Part shown: positions 63,829 through 64,000 of the stretch, piece by piece
Position numbering within the stretch: position 1 is the stretch's first letter
Layout: every line of letters starts with the position of its first letter
NCBI RefSeq assembly: GCF_000430745.1
Contig: NZ_AUMP01000003.1
Coordinates: forward strand, 219,503-283,502
DNA from: Fictibacillus gelatini DSM 15865
Lineage (GTDB): Bacteria; Bacillota; Bacilli; Bacillales; Fictibacillaceae
Direction of reading: 5' to 3'
Length of the DNA stretch: 64,000 nucleotides
The notes under the pieces: generated by a model
What the model was told of the DNA's origin: nothing
Databases searched by the model: none
Seen by the model: the letters and a program-made list of their open reading frames with translations, nothing else
Translations under genes and position numbers: made by a program

Positions 63829-64000
63829 ATGTTTGATCCAACCATTTACGAAAATTTAAAAGTCATTTTAGAAGGCATTGTTTATGACCTTGACTTGAGC
63901 GGGAAGCTGGAGATAACAAACCGAAGGGATCTCGTTGATCTTGCAAGAATGTCAAGGATGTATTCGATTCGCGTGCGGGATACGAAAAACCGTTTTCGCC
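63829..64000 (+). CDS. Unrecognised protein, N-terminal 57 residues (cut by window end)
   Basis: ATG 63829 is preceded by AAGGAAGTAGGG. The visible start MFDPTIYENLKVILEG is followed by a short helical region and a basic stretch. I do not recognise the family. The frame is open to the window end. By position it could be one of the remaining ypp/ypq genes, but I cannot support a name. Confidence 0.6.
   Translation, partial: MFDPTIYENLKVILEGIVYDLDLSGKLEITNRRDLVDLARMSRMYSIRVRDTKNRFR

Noticed and set aside
1-64000. CRISPR arrays, tRNA or rRNA genes, insertion sequences and prophage
   Set aside because: I saw no regularly spaced direct repeats, no cloverleaf or rRNA-like stretch, and no transposase, integrase or phage protein among the frames.

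Overview
The window looks like chromosomal backbone of an endospore-forming member of the Bacillaceae. It is AT-rich and low-GC, with strong AGGAGG-type ribosome binding sites and some GTG and TTG starts. It carries sporulation genes (sleB, ypeB, spoIVA, a spoVIF-type gene, sspM, racA), bacillithiol genes, and a gene order largely collinear with the gudB-ypdA to recU-yppE interval of Bacillus subtilis as I remember it. I saw no prophage, insertion sequence, CRISPR array, rRNA or tRNA gene.

Layout: (1) 1-10.5 kb: 3' end of gudB, ypdA/bdr, prsW, the germination pair sleB-ypeB, ypfA, ypfB, cmk, a plsC-like gene, an S1-like protein gene, fni, ypzI and yphA. (2) 10.5-17.7 kb: der, gpsA, a spoVIF-type gene, yphE, yphF, spoIVA, hbs, folE and mtrB (TRAP). 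(3) 17.7-23 kb: an isoprenoid-quinone block hepS-menG-[mqnP-like, ubiX-like, mqnA-like]-hepT, then ndk. The three inserted genes point to the futalosine route to menaquinone. (4) 23-29.6 kb: cheR, then a trp operon (trpD-C-F-B-A, hisC) behind a TRAP attenuator with eleven G/T-AG repeats. trpE is missing; a short in-frame remnant may mark its place. aroF, aroB, aroH, tyrA and aroE, expected around it, are also absent. (5) 29.6-38 kb: a possible small RNA, ypiA, ypiB, ypiF, the cytochrome bc complex qcrABC, ypjA, ypjB, a membrane zinc peptidase and ypjC. (6) 38-45.4 kb: dapB, mgsA, bshB1, bshA, cca, birA and panBCD, with a structured leader ahead of panB. (7) 45.4-52.4 kb: dinG, ypmA, ypmB, asnS, dnaD, nth and ypoC. 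(8) 52.5-57.6 kb: a LysM/GH18 spore-type hydrolase and a C4-dicarboxylate two-component system with its transporter (dctS-dctR-dctP), lying between ypoC and ponA. (9) 57.6-64 kb: ponA and recU, a glutaredoxin-like gene, yppC, sspM, racA, yppE and the start of an unrecognised gene.

Respiration is a common thread: HepS/HepT make the heptaprenyl tail, the mqn-type genes and MenG make menaquinone, and QcrABC uses it. FolE supplies folate and MtrB senses tryptophan and should control the trp leader 6 kb downstream. BshA/BshB1 make bacillithiol and YpdA/Bdr reduces its disulfide.

The least ordinary features are regulatory RNAs and operators: the TRAP leader in front of a trpE-less operon, a putative short RNA at 29713-29788 with a C/U-rich loop and paired TTTTCGAAAA operators over its promoter, the panB leader with both a terminator and a Shine-Dalgarno hairpin, and an attenuator-like leader before der. 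All identifications come from reading the sequence and recalled family knowledge; no search was run.
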